The notes under the pieces are model-generated. The model was not told the DNA's origin. It saw nothing but the letters and a program-made list of their open reading frames with translations, and did no database searches. From positions 1,612,001 to 1,676,000 of the forward strand of contig NZ_NSDJ01000001.1 in assembly GCF_003610915.1 (NCBI RefSeq): a stretch of DNA of 64,000 nucleotides, written 5' to 3'. Below are positions 10,106 to 19,857 of this stretch, one piece after another. The DNA comes from Rahnella variigena. GTDB lineage: Bacteria; Pseudomonadota; Gammaproteobacteria; Enterobacterales; Enterobacteriaceae. The translations under genes were made by a program, and so were the position numbers. Position 1 is the stretch's first letter, and every line of letters begins with the position of its first letter.

Positions 10106-11449
10106 ATGGAAACTACCGTTTCAGCAGCCAGTGCCGTCAAAAAAAGAACTAACGCGCGCTACTGGATAGTGGTGATGTTATTTATTGTCACCTCATTTAA
10201 TTATGGCGACCGTGCCACGTTATCCATTGCCGGTTCGGCGATGGCCAAAGATATCGGGCTGGATTCTGTCGGGATGGGCTATATTTTCTCGGCATTTTCA
10301 TGGGCCTATGTTATCGGACAAATACCCGGCGGCTGGTTGCTGGATAAATTCGGCTCCAAAAAAGTTTATTTCTACAGTATTTTTATCTGGTCCCTGTTTA
10401 CCCTGCTGCAGGGCTTCGTCGATATATTCAGCGGCTTCGGCATTGTAGTTTCTCTCTTCGCATTACGCTTTCTGGTCGGGCTGGCAGAAGCACCTTCTTT
10501 CCCCGGCAACAGCCGGATTGTCGCCGCGTGGTTCCCGGCTCAGGAACGCGGAACCGCCGTCTCCATTTTTAACTCTGCGCAGTATTTTGCGACCGTGATT
10601 TTCGCCCCGATCATGGGCTGGCTGACCCACGAAGTGGGCTGGTCACACGTCTTCTTCTTCATGGGCGGACTCGGGATCATCCTGAGTTTCATCTGGCTGA
10701 AAGTGATCCACGATCCGAAAGATCATCCGGGTGTGAATCAGGCCGAGCTTGATTACATGGAAGCCGGTGGCGCGCTGATCAATATGGATCAGAAGACCAC
10801 CAGGAAAGCGGCTGTTAAAGGGGAAAAAGCCTTCCAGCTTAAGCAATTACTGAAATCCCGCATGATGATTGGCATCTACATCGGCCAGTATTGCATCAAT
10901 GCGCTGACCTACTTTTTCATCACCTGGTTCCCGGTGTATCTGGTACAGGCGCGCGGCATGTCGATCCTCAAAGCGGGCATGGTGGCCTCGGTGCCTGCGA
11001 TTTGCGGATTCCTCGGCGGCGTACTGGGCGGGATCATTTCTGACTGGCTGATGCGCAGAACCAACAACCTTACGCTGTCCCGCAAAGCGCCGATCGTGGT
11101 CGGCATGCTGCTGTCGATGTCGATGATCTTCTGCAACTACGTCGATACCGAATGGATGGTAGTCGGCATTATGGCCTTCGCCTTCTTCGGCAAAGGGCTG
11201 GGCGCATTGGGCTGGGCTGTGATGGCCGACACCGCACCGAAAGAGATCAGCGGGCTGAGCGGCGGCTTGTTCAACATGTTCGGTAACGTCTCCGGCATCA
11301 TCACCCCGATTGCCATCGGCTACATTATCGGCAGCACAGGGTCATTCAACGGTGCGCTGATTTATGTCGGGATCCACGCGTTGCTGGCGGTTGTCAGCTA
11401 TGTGTTTATCGTCGGAAAAATCGAACGTATTCAGTTACGTGCCTTCTGA
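10106..11449 (+). CDS. gudP: D-glucarate/galactarate MFS transporter
   Basis: Inner-membrane 12-helix major facilitator of the anion:cation symporter family that imports hexarates with protons. Family signatures are [21 protein letters not shown] and [20 protein letters not shown] in the first helices, [16 protein letters not shown], and [17 protein letters not shown]. The ATG at 10106 has CCGGAG at seven bases and gives 447 aa (450 in E. coli GudP). A TTG eight codons earlier is less likely. It is the first gene of gudPXD, with gudX 13 bp downstream. A CRP site and a candidate CdaR operator lie upstream. GarP is a close paralog, but the gudX-gudD context favours GudP. Confidence 0.94.
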   Translation: METTVSAASAVKKRTNARYWIVVMLFIVTSFNYGDRATLSIAGSAMAKDIGLDSVGMGYIFSAFSWAYVIGQIPGGWLLDKFGSKKVYFYSIFIWSLFTLLQGFVDIFSGFGIVVSLFALRFLVGLAEAPSFPGNSRIVAAWFPAQERGTAVSIFNSAQYFATVIFAPIMGWLTHEVGWSHVFFFMGGLGIILSFIWLKVIHDPKDHPGVNQAELDYMEAGGALINMDQKTTRKAAVKGEKAFQLKQLLKSRMMIGIYIGQYCINALTYFFITWFPVYLVQARGMSILKAGMVASVPAICGFLGGVLGGIISDWLMRRTNNLTLSRKAPIVVGMLLSMSMIFCNYVDTEWMVVGIMAFAFFGKGLGALGWAVMADTAPKEISGLSGGLFNMFGNVSGIITPIAIGYIIGSTGSFNGALIYVGIHALLAVVSYVFIVGKIERIQLRAF

Positions 11450-11462
11450 GTCAAAGGAAACC

Positions 11463-12803
11463 ATGATGAATACACAATCCTCACCGGTTATCACTGACAT
11501 GCAGGTTATTCCGGTGGCAGGCCACGACAGTATGCTGATGAATATTGGCGGCGCGCACGGCGCTTACTTCACCCGCAACATCGTGATCCTCAAAGACAGC
11601 GCCGGGAATACCGGCGTGGGCGAAGCGCCGGGCGGAGAAGTCATTTACAACACGCTGGTGGAAGCCATTCCTCAGGTGAAAGGCCAGGAAGTGGCGCGCA
11701 TGAACCGGCTGGTGCATCAGATCCATGTCGGCAATCAGTCGTCGGATTTTGATTCCTTTGGCAAAGGCGCGTGGACCTTTGAACTGCGGGTTAACGCGGT
11801 CGCCGCACTGGAAGCTGCGTTGCTGGATCTGATGGGCAAATTCCTCGGAGTGCCGGTGTGTGAACTGCTCGGGCCGGGCAAACAGCGCGATGAAGTGACG
11901 GTGCTCGGTTACCTGTTCTACATCGGTGACCGGAACAAAACCAATCTGGCGTATCAGGAAGGCGCGCGAGGCGTTCACGACTGGTATCACCTGCGCCATC
12001 AGGAAGCGATGAACAGCGAGGCCGTGGTACGACTGGCGGAAGCCGCGCAGGACCGCTACGGTTTTAAAGATTTCAAACTCAAAGGCGGTGTGCTGCCGGG
12101 CGAGCAGGAGATCGACGCGGTTAAAGCGCTGGCAAAACGTTTCCCGGATGCACGAATTACCGTCGACCCGAACGGAGCGTGGCTGCTGGATGAAGCGATT
12201 GACCTGTGCAAAGACCTGCACGGGATCCTCAGTTATGCCGAAGATCCGTGCGGTGCAGAACAGGGTTTTTCAGGCCGCGAAGTGATGGCTGAATTCCGTC
12301 GTGCGACAGGCTTGCCCGTCGCGACCAACATGATCGCCACCAACTGGCGTGAGATGCAGCACGCGGTGATGTTGCAGTCGGTGGATATTCCGCTGGCGGA
12401 TCCGCATTTCTGGACTATGCACGGCGCGGTGCGCGTGGCGCAACTTTGTGACGAATGGGGTCTGACGTGGGGCTGTCATTCGAATAATCATTTCGATATT
12501 TCGCTGGCGATGTTTACCCATGTTGGCGCGGCCGTACCGGGCAAACCGACGGCCATTGATACGCACTGGATCTGGCAGGAAGGCAATCAGCGCCTGACCA
12601 AAGAGCCGCTGCAAATTGTGAACGGAAAAATCAAAGTACCTGAAAAGCCGGGACTGGGTGTGGAGATCGACATGGATCAGATCCGTCGCGCGCATGAACT
12701 GCATAACAAACTGCCGTCCGGGGCGCGCAATGATGCCATTGCGATGCAGTACCTGATCCCCGGCTGGACATTCGATCGTAAGCGCCCGGCAATGGGCCGC
12801 TGA
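11463..12803 (+). CDS. gudX: Glucarate dehydratase-related protein GudX
   Basis: Enolase-superfamily paralog of glucarate dehydratase, 446 aa. It begins [20 protein letters not shown], very close to E. coli GudX. It keeps [47 protein letters not shown] and the [12 protein letters not shown] histidine segment. E. coli GudX is reported as having very weak dehydratase activity, so its role is unclear. It may modify or partner GudD. The start follows AAAGGAAACC. gudD begins 30 bp downstream. About the first 100 residues differ most from GudD (for instance [17 protein letters not shown] in place of [10 protein letters not shown]). Confidence 0.93.
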   Translation: MMNTQSSPVITDMQVIPVAGHDSMLMNIGGAHGAYFTRNIVILKDSAGNTGVGEAPGGEVIYNTLVEAIPQVKGQEVARMNRLVHQIHVGNQSSDFDSFGKGAWTFELRVNAVAALEAALLDLMGKFLGVPVCELLGPGKQRDEVTVLGYLFYIGDRNKTNLAYQEGARGVHDWYHLRHQEAMNSEAVVRLAEAAQDRYGFKDFKLKGGVLPGEQEIDAVKALAKRFPDARITVDPNGAWLLDEAIDLCKDLHGILSYAEDPCGAEQGFSGREVMAEFRRATGLPVATNMIATNWREMQHAVMLQSVDIPLADPHFWTMHGAVRVAQLCDEWGLTWGCHSNNHFDISLAMFTHVGAAVPGKPTAIDTHWIWQEGNQRLTKEPLQIVNGKIKVPEKPGLGVEIDMDQIRRAHELHNKLPSGARNDAIAMQYLIPGWTFDRKRPAMGR

Positions 12804-12833
12804 TTACGGAATCTGAATCAATAAGGAGTGAGT

Positions 12834-14171
12834 ATGAGTGCTTCATCTACACCAAAAATTGTTTCCATGCAGGTGATCCCGGTTGCCGGACACGACAGCA
12901 TGTTGCTCAATCTCAGCGGTGCGCACGCGCCATTTTTCACCCGTAATATTCTGATCCTCAAAGACAGCAGCGGCAATACCGGCGTCGGCGAAGTGCCGGG
13001 TGGCGAGAAGATCCGCCAGACGCTGGATGATTCGTCACTGCTGGTGATTGGCAAAACGCTGGGCGAATACAAGAATGTGATGACCGCTGTACGGGAGAAA
13101 TTCGCCGATCGCGATGCGTCAGGTCGCGGATTACAGACGTTTGATTTGCGTACTACTATCCACGTAGTGACTGCTATTGAAGCCGCGATGCTGGACTTGC
13201 TCGGCAAGCACCTTGGCGTGACCGTCGCATCATTGCTGGGTGACGGACAGCAGCGCGATGAAGTCGAAATGCTCGGTTATCTGTTCTACGTTGGCGACCG
13301 CAATAAGACGTCGCTGGGCTATCAGAGCCAGCCGGGTGACAGTTGCGACTGGTACCGGTTGCGCCACGAAGAAGCGCTGACACCGGCGGCGGTGGTACGT
13401 CTGGCCGAAGCCGCGTATGAGAAATACGGCTTTAATGATTTCAAACTCAAAGGCGGTGTGCTGGCGGGCAGCGAAGAAGCTGAAGCCGTGACAGCGCTGG
13501 CGCAGCGATTCCCGCAGGCGCGCATCACGCTTGATCCCAACGGGGCCTGGTCGCTGAATGAAGCCATTGCGCTGGGTAAACAACTGCGCGGCGTGCTGGC
13601 CTATGCGGAAGATCCGTGCGGGGCAGAGCAGGGATTCTCCGGGCGTGAAGTGATGGCGGAGTTCCGTCAGGCGACCGGTTTGCCGACAGCCACCAATATG
13701 ATCGCAACGGACTGGCGTCAGATGGGGCATACCATTCAGCTGAAATCGGTGGATATCCCGCTGGCGGATCCGCATTTCTGGACCATGCAGGGTTCCGTGC
13801 GTGTGGCGCAGATGTGCCACGAATGGGGCCTGACCTGGGGCTCGCACTCCAATAACCACTTTGATATCTCGCTGGCAATGTTCACGCAGGTTGCGGCTGC
13901 GGCACCGGGTAAAATCACGGCTATCGACACGCACTGGATCTGGCAGGAAGGCAATCAGCGCCTGACCAAAGAACCGTTGCAGATCAAAGGCGGTAAAGTA
14001 CGCGTGCCGGAACAGCCGGGGCTGGGCGTTGAGCTGGATATGGATCAGGTGATGAAAGCGCACGAGCTTTACAAAGGTATGGGTCTCGGCGCGCGCGACG
14101 ATGCGCAGGGCATGCAGTTCCTGGTGCCGGACTGGAAGTTTGATCCAAAAAGGCCGTGTCTGGTGCGTTAA
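12834..14171 (+). CDS. gudD: D-glucarate dehydratase
   Basis: Converts D-glucarate (or L-idarate) to 5-keto-4-deoxy-D-glucarate in the cytosol; Mg2+-dependent member of the enolase superfamily. Visible residues are the KxK-type lysine in [11 protein letters not shown], metal ligands in [13 protein letters not shown] and [11 protein letters not shown] plus ATNMIATDW, and the catalytic histidine in [14 protein letters not shown]. Length 445 aa (446 in E. coli). The ATG at 12834 follows AAGGAG at six bases. It is the last gene of gudPXD before a perfect terminator. The downstream aldolase and reductase (garL, garR) are not in this window. Confidence 0.96.
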   Translation: MSASSTPKIVSMQVIPVAGHDSMLLNLSGAHAPFFTRNILILKDSSGNTGVGEVPGGEKIRQTLDDSSLLVIGKTLGEYKNVMTAVREKFADRDASGRGLQTFDLRTTIHVVTAIEAAMLDLLGKHLGVTVASLLGDGQQRDEVEMLGYLFYVGDRNKTSLGYQSQPGDSCDWYRLRHEEALTPAAVVRLAEAAYEKYGFNDFKLKGGVLAGSEEAEAVTALAQRFPQARITLDPNGAWSLNEAIALGKQLRGVLAYAEDPCGAEQGFSGREVMAEFRQATGLPTATNMIATDWRQMGHTIQLKSVDIPLADPHFWTMQGSVRVAQMCHEWGLTWGSHSNNHFDISLAMFTQVAAAAPGKITAIDTHWIWQEGNQRLTKEPLQIKGGKVRVPEQPGLGVELDMDQVMKAHELYKGMGLGARDDAQGMQFLVPDWKFDPKRPCLVR

Positions 14172-14187
14172 ACTTTATGCACCTGTA

Positions 14188-14215
14188 AAAAAGCCTCTCA
14201 TATGAGAGGCTTTTT
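14188..14215. terminator. Bidirectional terminator between gudD and the minus-strand cluster
   Basis: AAAAAGCCTCTCA and TGAGAGGCTTTTT form a perfect 13-bp inverted repeat with a 2-base centre. It can serve both the gudPXD operon and the convergent gene ending at 14232. Confidence 0.93.
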
Positions 14216-14231
14216 ACGTTCTGACCGGAAA

Positions 14232-15050
14232 TCAGCCCCGTGCGTGCGCCGCTGCCTTTTCAATCAGCTCATCAGACGGGCGTTTGCCGGTGTACAGCAC
14301 AAACTGCTCGACGGCTTGTAATGTCGCCACTTCTGCACCGGTAATCACTGTTTTATCGTGCTCGCGACCGTAGCGAATCAGCGGTGTTTCTGCCGGCAGT
14401 GCGACGACGTCAAAAACAATGCTGGCGCGGTCAATCACTGCCGGCTCAAAGGCCAGCGAATCCACTTCCGGCCCGCCGGCCATTCCGATTGGCGTGACGT
14501 TCACCACCATATCCACCGGCAAATCACCCACTTCGGCTTTCCATTCATAGCCATATTCTTCTGCCAGCGCACGACCATTGGCTTCGTTGCGCGCAATGAT
14601 ATAGCCCTTTTTGAATCCGGCATCACGGATGGCGGCGACTACCGCTTTACCCATACCGCCGCTGCCGCGCAGGGCAAAAACGGCGTCGCGTGGTACCTGA
14701 TAGCTGTCGAGCAATTTGGCGACCGCAATATAGTCGGTGTTGTATGCGCGCAGGAAGCCGTCGTCATTGACGATGGTATTCACGGACTGAATGGCGGTGG
14801 CGGAAGGATCCAGTTCATCGAGGAAAGGGATGCAGGCTTCCTTGAACGGCATCGACACGGCACAGCCACGAATGCCCAGTGCGCGGACGCCTTTCACCGC
14901 AGCTTCGATATCTTTGGTAGAGAAAGCTTTGTAGACAAAATTCAGGTCTGACGCCTGATAGAGGTAATTATGAAAACGCGTGCCGAAATTTCCCGGACGA
15001 CCGGAAAGGGACATACACAACTGCGTGTCTTTATTGATTTCCCGACTCAT
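14232..15050 (-). CDS. Shikimate 5-dehydrogenase-like oxidoreductase (HI0607 type)
   Basis: NAD(P)-dependent dehydrogenase of the shikimate dehydrogenase family, 272 aa. The N-terminal substrate domain has SLSGRPGNFGTRFHN, catalytic K70 in VSMPFKEAC and D106 in AYNTDYIAV. The Rossmann domain has RGSGGMGKAVVAA. The SGRPGNFG variant and overall pattern resemble the HI0607-like (SDH-L) class rather than AroE or YdiB, so the true substrate is uncertain. It lies downstream of a small kinase and a PEP-mutase-family gene on the same strand, with a 110-bp gap. It may belong to a catabolic unit instead of the aromatic pathway. Confidence 0.82.
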   Translation of the reverse strand: MSREINKDTQLCMSLSGRPGNFGTRFHNYLYQASDLNFVYKAFSTKDIEAAVKGVRALGIRGCAVSMPFKEACIPFLDELDPSATAIQSVNTIVNDDGFLRAYNTDYIAVAKLLDSYQVPRDAVFALRGSGGMGKAVVAAIRDAGFKKGYIIARNEANGRALAEEYGYEWKAEVGDLPVDMVVNVTPIGMAGGPEVDSLAFEPAVIDRASIVFDVVALPAETPLIRYGREHDKTVITGAEVATLQAVEQFVLYTGKRPSDELIEKAAAHARG

Positions 15051-15160
15051 TTCGTTCTCCTTTCAGATATTCTTTATGACCTTGCGGCCTGTCAGAGCAC
15101 CTTAGCTGAAACGATACGCCCCGACAATAATCCTGTTCCGGGACGGTCAGAGGTGGAAGC

Positions 15161-15679
15161 TTAATCGTGTCTGATCACGTGAAAACCTTCTTCCGGTTCC
15201 GGTGCGACAAAGTGACGGGATATCAGCTCAAACTGCTCATCGGTGACGCTAAACTGATGTGTTCCGGCCTGATTGCGCGCCCGCAGCCGGGCTTTACACA
15301 CTTCTTCCGGTACGTTCAGATAATGCAGCTGATGGTCTGCGCCCGATCCCGTGATAAGACTCATCATCCACTGACGGTTCGCCACCGTATTAGCCGGAAA
15401 ATCCAGCACGACCGAGACACCGGCCCTGAGCAGTGAAATCACATGCGGGGCAATGGCTTGTCTGAGTCTGGCCGAGCAGCGGACATAATCCGCCACAGAG
15501 AGCATCTCATCCTGATAAAGATGAGTAAGCCACTGGTCTTCATTAAGCACTACGGTGCAAGGCGCGCTGGCCAGATGTTGGGACAGGGTGGATTTTCCCG
15601 AGGCTATTTTCCCGCATAGAATATGCAGAACTGCCGGGCGCGGTTGCGTGACATTGTCGGGGCTGGCTGTGGAATTCAT
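15161..15679 (-). CDS. P-loop ATPase/kinase (AAA_33-like)
   Basis: The 172-aa protein has a Walker A motif GKIASGKST at residues 23-31, an LDFPANTVANRQWM stretch typical of small-molecule kinases, and an arginine-rich lid CKARLRARNQ. Proteins of this class phosphorylate small metabolites or antibiotics; no specific substrate can be read here. The ATG at 15679 lies 32 bp after the PEP-mutase-family gene, so the two are probably co-transcribed. Zeta-toxin-like folds share the motif, but no antitoxin partner is present. Confidence 0.75.
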   Translation of the reverse strand: MNSTASPDNVTQPRPAVLHILCGKIASGKSTLSQHLASAPCTVVLNEDQWLTHLYQDEMLSVADYVRCSARLRQAIAPHVISLLRAGVSVVLDFPANTVANRQWMMSLITGSGADHQLHYLNVPEEVCKARLRARNQAGTHQFSVTDEQFELISRHFVAPEPEEGFHVIRHD

Positions 15680-15711
15680 TTATCTCTCCGGTTCAGGCGT
15701 TATCTGAGTCA

Positions 15712-16512
15712 TTAAAACATCGCATTAATTTCTGAATATGGCGCGGATTTTTCCAGCATAGGCGTCATTTCGTCGTGTTGCAGGAACCCGCTGACTAACT
15801 GCGCGTTGTGCGCCCATAACGTTTGCGGCAACCAGGAACCGGCGCTCAGGCGGCGTACGCCAATGCCTGCAAGCTCGCTGACCGGCGGCAGTCCCGGCCA
15901 GACCGCCACATTGAGCAGCAGATCCGTGCTGCCAGCAATGGCGCGTATTTCTTCTGCCTCCGCCAGCCCGATGACAAAAATGCCGTCGGCTCCGGCGTCG
16001 CGGTAAGCCTGAGCCCGCGTGATGACCTCCGCTGCTTTTTCGCCAGCAGGAACCAAATTGCGTGCGTAAACGTCGGTGCGCACATTGATATAAAGATCTA
16101 CACCGCAGCGGGCGCTGGCGGTTCTGATGGCTTCAATTTTCCGGCACAACACATGCGGATCGCCTGCGCCGTCCTCAATATTGATACCCACCACGCCCGT
16201 ATCCATAAATCGTGAGACGGTTAGCGCCACCGTCGCCGGAATATCGCTGTAACCGCCTTCGATATCCGCAGACAGCGGCACTGAAATCACCCGAGAAATC
16301 GATGCCGCGCGTGCGACATATTCCTCAACGGGCAACAGGTTGCCATCTCGATAGCCCAGTGACCAGGCGACGCCCGCGCTGGTGGTGGCAATGGCTGTCG
16401 CCCCCAGACTTTCAATCAGGCGCGCGCTGCCTGCGTCCCAGGCATTGGGTAATTTCAGCGGAGTTTGTTGCAGATGCAGTTCACGAAATAAGGTGGCAGA
16501 TGGCGTTTTCAT
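15712..16512 (-). CDS. Isocitrate lyase/PEP mutase family protein
   Basis: TIM-barrel enzyme of the isocitrate lyase/phosphoenolpyruvate mutase superfamily, 266 aa. Family features are WDAGSARLIESLGATAIATTS, the metal region PLSADIEGGYSD, GVVGINIEDGAGDP and YINVRTDVY. The canonical lyase active-site cysteine loop (KKCGH-type) is not visible, so the reaction (C-C lyase, oxaloacetate decarboxylase-like or C-P mutase) cannot be assigned. The ATG at 16512 has GAGGAAC upstream; the TTG at 16527 would overlap that site. It is divergent from a LysR gene that may control it. Confidence 0.8.
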   Translation of the reverse strand: MKTPSATLFRELHLQQTPLKLPNAWDAGSARLIESLGATAIATTSAGVAWSLGYRDGNLLPVEEYVARAASISRVISVPLSADIEGGYSDIPATVALTVSRFMDTGVVGINIEDGAGDPHVLCRKIEAIRTASARCGVDLYINVRTDVYARNLVPAGEKAAEVITRAQAYRDAGADGIFVIGLAEAEEIRAIAGSTDLLLNVAVWPGLPPVSELAGIGVRRLSAGSWLPQTLWAHNAQLVSGFLQHDEMTPMLEKSAPYSEINAMF

Positions 16513-16604
16513 GGAAGGGTTCCTCAAAAAAGAATCATTCTAATCATGCTTAATTTTCCTGATAATAGCCGGAAATAACATTCATTCATTCGCTGAGAGC
16601 AATA
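16513..16604. promoter_or_regulatory. Divergent promoter region, LysR / PEP-mutase-family gene
   Basis: This 92-bp region separates two divergent starts and contains the inverted repeat AGAATCATTCT at 16531-16541. A site of this sort is a plausible LysR-type operator. The assignment rests on position only. Confidence 0.35.
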
Positions 16605-17525
16605 ATGAACACGCCGTCCCTGCATCTGGTACAAACCTTTGTCGCGGTGGTTGAACATCATAGTTTTGTCCGTGCCGCCAGCGCGCTGGGCATTACTCCT
16701 TCTTCTGTCAGTCGTTTTATTAAAATGCTGGAACAGGAACTGAGCACCACGCTGCTGAACCGCACCACGCGGGCGATGTCGCTGACGGAAACCGGCAAAC
16801 GCTATTACGCCGAATGCCATCAGGCGCTGTTGCAGCTCAATAATGCTGCCGGAATGGTGCGTGATGAACAGACGCTGCCTTATGGCGTGCTGGTCGTGAG
16901 CGCGCCGGTGGCGTTCGGTCATACCCATATCGTGCCTTATCTGAGCGAGTTTCTGGCGACCTGTCCACAGGTGCAGCTGGATCTGCGTCTGACCGATGAC
17001 TACGTTGATCTGGTGTCAGAAGGCATCATGCTGGCGTTCCGGATTGGTCGCCTGAAGGATTCTTCTCTGATTGCACACAAGATGCTGGATAACCGGCGGA
17101 TCCTGGTGGCGGCTCCGGCTTATCTGAAAAAACGCGGCACGCCGTTGAGCGCGGAAGATCTCCACGAGCATGAGTGTATTGTCTCTTCCGCCAGTCAGGA
17201 TGGTGTGCTCTGGCGGCTATTTTTGAATGCTGAAGGATCGAATGCCAGAGAGTCGAATGGAGAAGAGCGAATACTGGCGCCAAAAGGATCGGTCAAAGTG
17301 GATAACGCCGATGCCGCGCGTCGGCTGTGTATTGATGGTCAAGGCATCGCGTTTCATTCCGCGGTCACCATGGCGGCGGCGATTGCCGCAGGGGATTTAG
17401 TGCAGGTATTGCCGCAATGGACAGGGCGGGAAACCGGTGTTTATTGTGTGCGACCCAACCGGCGTACCGGTCCGGCGGCGAAGGCGCTGCTCGACTTTTT
17501 GGCCGCGCGCTGGCAGCGTCAATGA
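16605..17525 (+). CDS. LysR-family transcriptional regulator
   Basis: The 306-aa protein has an N-terminal helix-turn-helix (VRAASALGITPSSVSRFIKMLEQELSTTLLNRTTR, residues about 16-50) with the usual LTETGKRYY after it. The effector domain follows (GVLVVSAPVAFGHTHIVPYL, MLAFRIGRLKDSSL). It belongs to the CrgA/DsdC-like subgroup in which the RTTR motif is typical. It is divergent from the PEP-mutase-family/kinase/dehydrogenase cluster, which it probably regulates. alkB starts 52 bp downstream on the same strand. Inducer unknown. Confidence 0.9.
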   Translation: MNTPSLHLVQTFVAVVEHHSFVRAASALGITPSSVSRFIKMLEQELSTTLLNRTTRAMSLTETGKRYYAECHQALLQLNNAAGMVRDEQTLPYGVLVVSAPVAFGHTHIVPYLSEFLATCPQVQLDLRLTDDYVDLVSEGIMLAFRIGRLKDSSLIAHKMLDNRRILVAAPAYLKKRGTPLSAEDLHEHECIVSSASQDGVLWRLFLNAEGSNARESNGEERILAPKGSVKVDNADAARRLCIDGQGIAFHSAVTMAAAIAAGDLVQVLPQWTGRETGVYCVRPNRRTGPAAKALLDFLAARWQRQ

Positions 17526-17577
17526 CTGTCTGGCCACATCCGTTATACTTAACCGATACGCATGAACGGAGGCGCTT

Positions 17578-18231
17578 ATGAATTTGGATCTTTTCGATCA
17601 CCCGGATTTTCACCCGAACTGGCGTGAAGACTTGTGTCCCGGCGCAGTGGTTCTGCGCGGTGCTGCGCTGGAAGACGATGTCGCGTTGCTGGCGGAAATC
17701 GATCGTATTGCCGGGCTGGTACCTTTTCAGTATCGCGCGACGCCCGGCGGTTATGCGATGTCGGTAGCGATGACCAACTGCGGGGATGTCGGCTGGGTGA
17801 CAGATAAAGCCGGATACCGTTATCAGGCGACGTCGCCGGAAAACCATCAGCATTGGCCGCCGATGCCGGAACTGTTTCGACAGATTGCGGTGAAAGCGGC
17901 AGAACAGGCGGGATTCCCCGGATTTGAGCCGGACGCCTGTCTCATCAACCGTTATCAGCCGGGCGCTAAAATGAGCCTGCATCAGGACAAAGACGAGCAC
18001 GATTTCGGCCAGCCGATTGTTTCTGTCTCGCTGGGTTTACCGGCTGTTTTTCAGTTTGGCGGCATGGAGCGCAGCGATAAAACACAGCGCGTGCAGTTAA
18101 CGCATGGCGATATTGTGGTGTGGGGCGGCCCGTCGCGGCTGCGTTATCATGGCGTGTTGCCGCTGAAAGCGGGCGAGCATCCGCTGACCGGATCCTACCG
18201 ATTTAATCTGACGTTCCGAAAAGCGATATAA
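17578..18231 (+). CDS. alkB: Alkylated DNA repair dioxygenase AlkB
   Basis: Fe(II)/2-oxoglutarate dioxygenase that repairs 1-methyladenine and 3-methylcytosine by oxidative demethylation. The iron ligands are H135 and D137 (SLHQDKDE) and H191 (RYHGV). The 2-oxoglutarate arginines R208 and R214 are in YRFNLTFRK. The substrate loop TPGGYAMSVAMTNCG and DACLINRYQPGAK match E. coli AlkB closely. Length 217 aa (216 in E. coli). GGAG precedes the ATG. It is not next to ada, so the E. coli ada-alkB operon is not kept here. Confidence 0.96.
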   Translation: MNLDLFDHPDFHPNWREDLCPGAVVLRGAALEDDVALLAEIDRIAGLVPFQYRATPGGYAMSVAMTNCGDVGWVTDKAGYRYQATSPENHQHWPPMPELFRQIAVKAAEQAGFPGFEPDACLINRYQPGAKMSLHQDKDEHDFGQPIVSVSLGLPAVFQFGGMERSDKTQRVQLTHGDIVVWGGPSRLRYHGVLPLKAGEHPLTGSYRFNLTFRKAI

Positions 18232-18339
18232 ACTGAGGGTATCGGGCAGTAAAGCACAGGACTTTATCCTCATTCTGCTTTACACTGCCGCCCTGCAAAA
18301 ACTGACATGTTGAATAGATAATTACTTAGGCGGTAAGCG

Positions 18340-18819
18340 ATGAACGGCGTAATCACAACCTGGTTTGAAGATAAAGGTTTCGGTTTTATCAAAGATGAAA
18401 ACGGCGATAACCGTTATTTCCACGTGATTAAAGTTGCAAACCCTGAGCTGATTAAAAAAGATGCTGTAGTCACTTTCGAGCCGACTACCAATAACAAAGG
18501 CCTTTCCGCCTTTGCGGTGAAAGTCGAGCCGGAGAGCAAATACATCTTTATCGCCGGTGAGCGCATCAAAATCACCAGCATCAAGTCCTTCCTGGCGTTT
18601 AACGAAGAAGTACCGGCAGAGTCGAAGATCGACAAAGAAAACGCCGTGCTGTCCGTGGGCCTGCTGATGAACCGTATCCGCCCGCAGGAAGAAGAGAAGA
18701 AAGCGGAAACACGCACCATGAAAAAGCTGCTGATCACCACCTTCCAGAACAGCACTTATGTGTTTACGGAAGATGAAATTGATGTGGATGCCACCGTCAA
18801 AACGCTGAAAGCACTTTAA
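18340..18819 (+). CDS. Cold-shock-domain protein with C-terminal extension
   Basis: The 159-aa protein has an N-terminal cold-shock fold (MNGVITTWFEDKGFGFIKDENGDNRYF region, residues about 1-65). It carries the RNP1-like KGFGFI, but the second RNP motif is changed to YFHVIKV. The remaining ~90 residues are not a cold-shock domain. They are rich in charged residues and end in a possible small beta unit (TTFQNSTYVFTEDEIDVD). RNA or single-strand DNA binding is expected for the first domain only. The start follows AGGCGGTAAGCG. It is flanked downstream by a terminator shared with the fimbrial operon. Confidence 0.82.
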   Translation: MNGVITTWFEDKGFGFIKDENGDNRYFHVIKVANPELIKKDAVVTFEPTTNNKGLSAFAVKVEPESKYIFIAGERIKITSIKSFLAFNEEVPAESKIDKENAVLSVGLLMNRIRPQEEEKKAETRTMKKLLITTFQNSTYVFTEDEIDVDATVKTLKAL

Positions 18820-18834
18820 GATTTTCTTTTCCAA

Positions 18835-18867
18835 AACCGGTGCGCATTCGCAGCACCGGTTCTGTTT
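18835..18867. terminator. Terminator-like hairpin between convergent units
   Basis: AACCGGTGC and GCACCGGTT form a 9-bp stem around a 9-base loop. It is followed by CTGTTT on the plus strand and TTTTGG on the minus strand. It probably ends both the cold-shock gene and the fimbrial operon. Confidence 0.7.
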
Positions 18868-18876
18868 CCTCCCTCG

Positions 18877-19857
18877 TTAATAAGTCACCGTCACGGTCAC
18901 CGTATCGCTGTAGTTTCCGGCGGGCTGATTGCTTTGCGCCAGATTCACGGAAGCCGTATACGGAAACGATTGTGATGTGCCGGTACCGGTCGCGCTGCTG
19001 TTAGTTGCCGCCGTCCACACCGTGCTGTCGCCTTTAAATATCTGATATTGCAGATAACTGGTGGTGCCGCCGACGGTGGAGGCCATCTGCCGGTACTGGC
19101 CGGATGCCGCTACGCTGCTGGTAAGATTAACGGAATAACTGGCGTTCAGCGTACAGCGCACGCTGATGGTATTAGCAACAACGGTAGTCAGGCCGGAAGG
19201 CAGGGCAGCGCTGCCAAAACCTACGTTCGGCGCGCTGTCGATGTAGCAAAAGTTGGTGACGTTAAGCGTCAGGTTGACGGAACCGCTGACATTGCCGGTA
19301 TCGGCGATACACAACAACGTGCCAACGGCCACCGAGCAGATGTTCCATCTCCAGGCGATAGGAATGGTATCCGTATAGGTGCCGGCCGCCAGATTGGATA
19401 GCGTTTGTGGCATCACATACAACGGTAACGTACCGTTCGGCCCGGAGAACAACCCCAGTAACCCCAGTGCAGTCGTGCTGCTCCAGCTGATCACATCGCC
19501 CTGGTTATATACCGTGCCGCAACTGCTGTCTTTACACAGGTTGTAAGGCAGATACTGGCCGGTTGCCGCGCTGTAAAGGCGGGGCTGCGTGCCGCTGGGA
19601 TGAAGCGTGGCGCCAATGGTCGCGGTTATGGTGTTGGTGCCGCCGATACTCAGCAAGGGACCCGTGCAGCTTAAGCCGCTGCTGCCTGAGGTGACCAGCG
19701 GTGAAGTGCTGACCGCAAACGAGTTTTGGGTACCCAGCGTGATGGTGGTGGCCGCCGTTGTACAGCCGGCAAAAGCCTGCGATGACACGCCCGTCAACAG
19801 CATCAGCAACAGGATCGGCACTAGAGCGCGGCGTATCCACTGCCTGAACATTCTCAT
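18877..19857 (-). CDS. Csu-type fimbrial tip protein with two SCPU domains (CsuE-like)
   Basis: Secreted 326-aa protein with a signal peptide ending SSQAFAG and two tandem spore-coat-protein-U domains (about 30-180 and 185-326). Each starts with a cysteine-containing strand (GCTTAATTITLG; VTNFCYIDSAPNVGFGS) and the second ends with the donor-strand-like TDTVTVTVTY. In archaic chaperone-usher pili the last operon gene encodes the two-domain tip adhesin. Position and architecture match CsuE. The ATG overlaps the usher stop by four bases, so translation is coupled. Receptor unknown. Confidence 0.88.
   Translation of the reverse strand: MRMFRQWIRRALVPILLLMLLTGVSSQAFAGCTTAATTITLGTQNSFAVSTSPLVTSGSSGLSCTGPLLSIGGTNTITATIGATLHPSGTQPRLYSAATGQYLPYNLCKDSSCGTVYNQGDVISWSSTTALGLLGLFSGPNGTLPLYVMPQTLSNLAAGTYTDTIPIAWRWNICSVAVGTLLCIADTGNVSGSVNLTLNVTNFCYIDSAPNVGFGSAALPSGLTTVVANTISVRCTLNASYSVNLTSSVAASGQYRQMASTVGGTTSYLQYQIFKGDSTVWTAATNSSATGTGTSQSFPYTASVNLAQSNQPAGNYSDTVTVTVTY

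Noticed and set aside
15161..15679. Small P-loop kinase as a zeta-type toxin
   Set aside because: The Walker motif is shared by many small-molecule kinases, and there is no epsilon-like antitoxin gene next to it.
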